A stretch of 64,000 bases of DNA from Trichobilharzia regenti. Taxonomy: Eukaryota; Platyhelminthes; Trematoda; Strigeidida; Schistosomatidae. The notes under the pieces were generated by a model. The model saw only the letters and a list, made by a program, of their open reading frames with translations. It searched no databases and was not told the origin of the DNA. The stretch is from contig OX235262.1 of the NCBI GenBank assembly GCA_944472135.2, forward strand, positions 65,348,887-65,412,886, in the 5' to 3' direction. Position numbers and translations under genes: made by a program. This document shows positions 63,603 through 64,000 of this stretch, one piece after another; position 1 is the stretch's first letter; every line of letters begins with the position of its first letter.

Positions 63603-63800
63603 ACTGCGTCGGTGGCACAGTGGTTAGGATTCTCGCCGACCATACACATGGTCCGAGGTTCGATCCCCTGCCGACGCACACCTGATATCTATGGTCGGCC
63701 TGCAAAATTTGGGCTACCGATATCAATGCTGAAAATTCCATACTTGTACCAAAAATACAGTGTGGAACCAAGCTGTAAATCAAACTGGAAAACGTTTTTT
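63603..63800 (+). mobile_element. SINE-B copy
   Basis: tRNA-like head tgcgtcggtggcacagtgg (A box), ggttcgatcccctg (B box), gccgacgcac, then the SINE-B body cctgatatctatggtcggcc, ttgggctaccgatatc, gctgaaaattccatac. The head nearly equals SINE-A; the body does not. Confidence 0.8.
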
Positions 63801-64000
63801 TCATTTGTCTGACATCATATTCTTATAAATCAAGCCTAATTTACTGTCTGATAGACAATAAGCCGTGAAAAGAAACAAGGTTTGACCTGAAGGTATCAGT
63901 CCCATCCCGTGAAAACAACACTATCGCTACTATAACTTCACAGCCGGAAGGCCGGAGTTCCATTCCAAACTCAAGAGTTTCGAAAACGGTCATAAAGCAA

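Overview
The window looks like nuclear DNA of a blood fluke (Schistosoma or a close trematode relative). The evidence is a calpain split into small exons by AT-rich introns, a trypsin-family protease with 42- and 69-nt introns, Smα-type hammerhead repeats, and dense RTE (SR2-like), CR1 (SR1-like), Penelope-like (PLE) and Ty3/gypsy debris. The genus is inferred from these features; no database search was possible.

Host genes. (1) Plus strand, 144-25061: the 3' half of a classical calpain large subunit in 11 exons. It covers the end of the protease core, domain III and a penta-EF-hand domain. All phases agree and the exons sum to 381 codons including the stop. (2) Minus strand, 33075 down to 27664: four exons of an S1 (chymotrypsin-fold) serine protease with His, Asp and Ser present, 394 codons including the stop. 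The two genes converge on a 2.6-kb spacer that holds an RTE fragment and a pair of inverted Smα-like repeats. (3) A weak candidate exon lies on the minus strand at 45991-46135. I found no other host gene in 35-64 kb.

Mobile DNA. A PLE with an intact 809-aa RT/GIY-YIG ORF and identical terminal repeats sits, with a 14-bp target duplication, inside the reverse transcriptase of a CR1-like element (about 49410-53940). Several small PLE derivatives (21940-23195, about 29267-30430, 33174-34059, and an ORF-less one near 12385-12640) share one design: inverted terminal arms around only the GIY-YIG end of the ORF, or around nothing. A 1.07-kb LTR element at 23430-24503 has identical LTRs and an ORF that joins a gag-like start to an integrase-like tail; a solo LTR of the same family lies at 2153-2446. 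RTE copies lie at 58200-60400 (endonuclease intact, RT truncated) and as 3' fragments at 20, 25.4, 36.5 and 61.3 kb. At least three tRNA-derived SINE families are scattered through introns and intergenic DNA. One shares its 3' end with the RTE elements, and another carries a hammerhead-ribozyme module directly after its tRNA-like head.

Relationships. Most elements are passengers inside introns of the two genes. The RTE elements probably supply the machinery for the tail-sharing SINE, and the intact PLE could in principle supply it for the small inverted-arm PLE derivatives.
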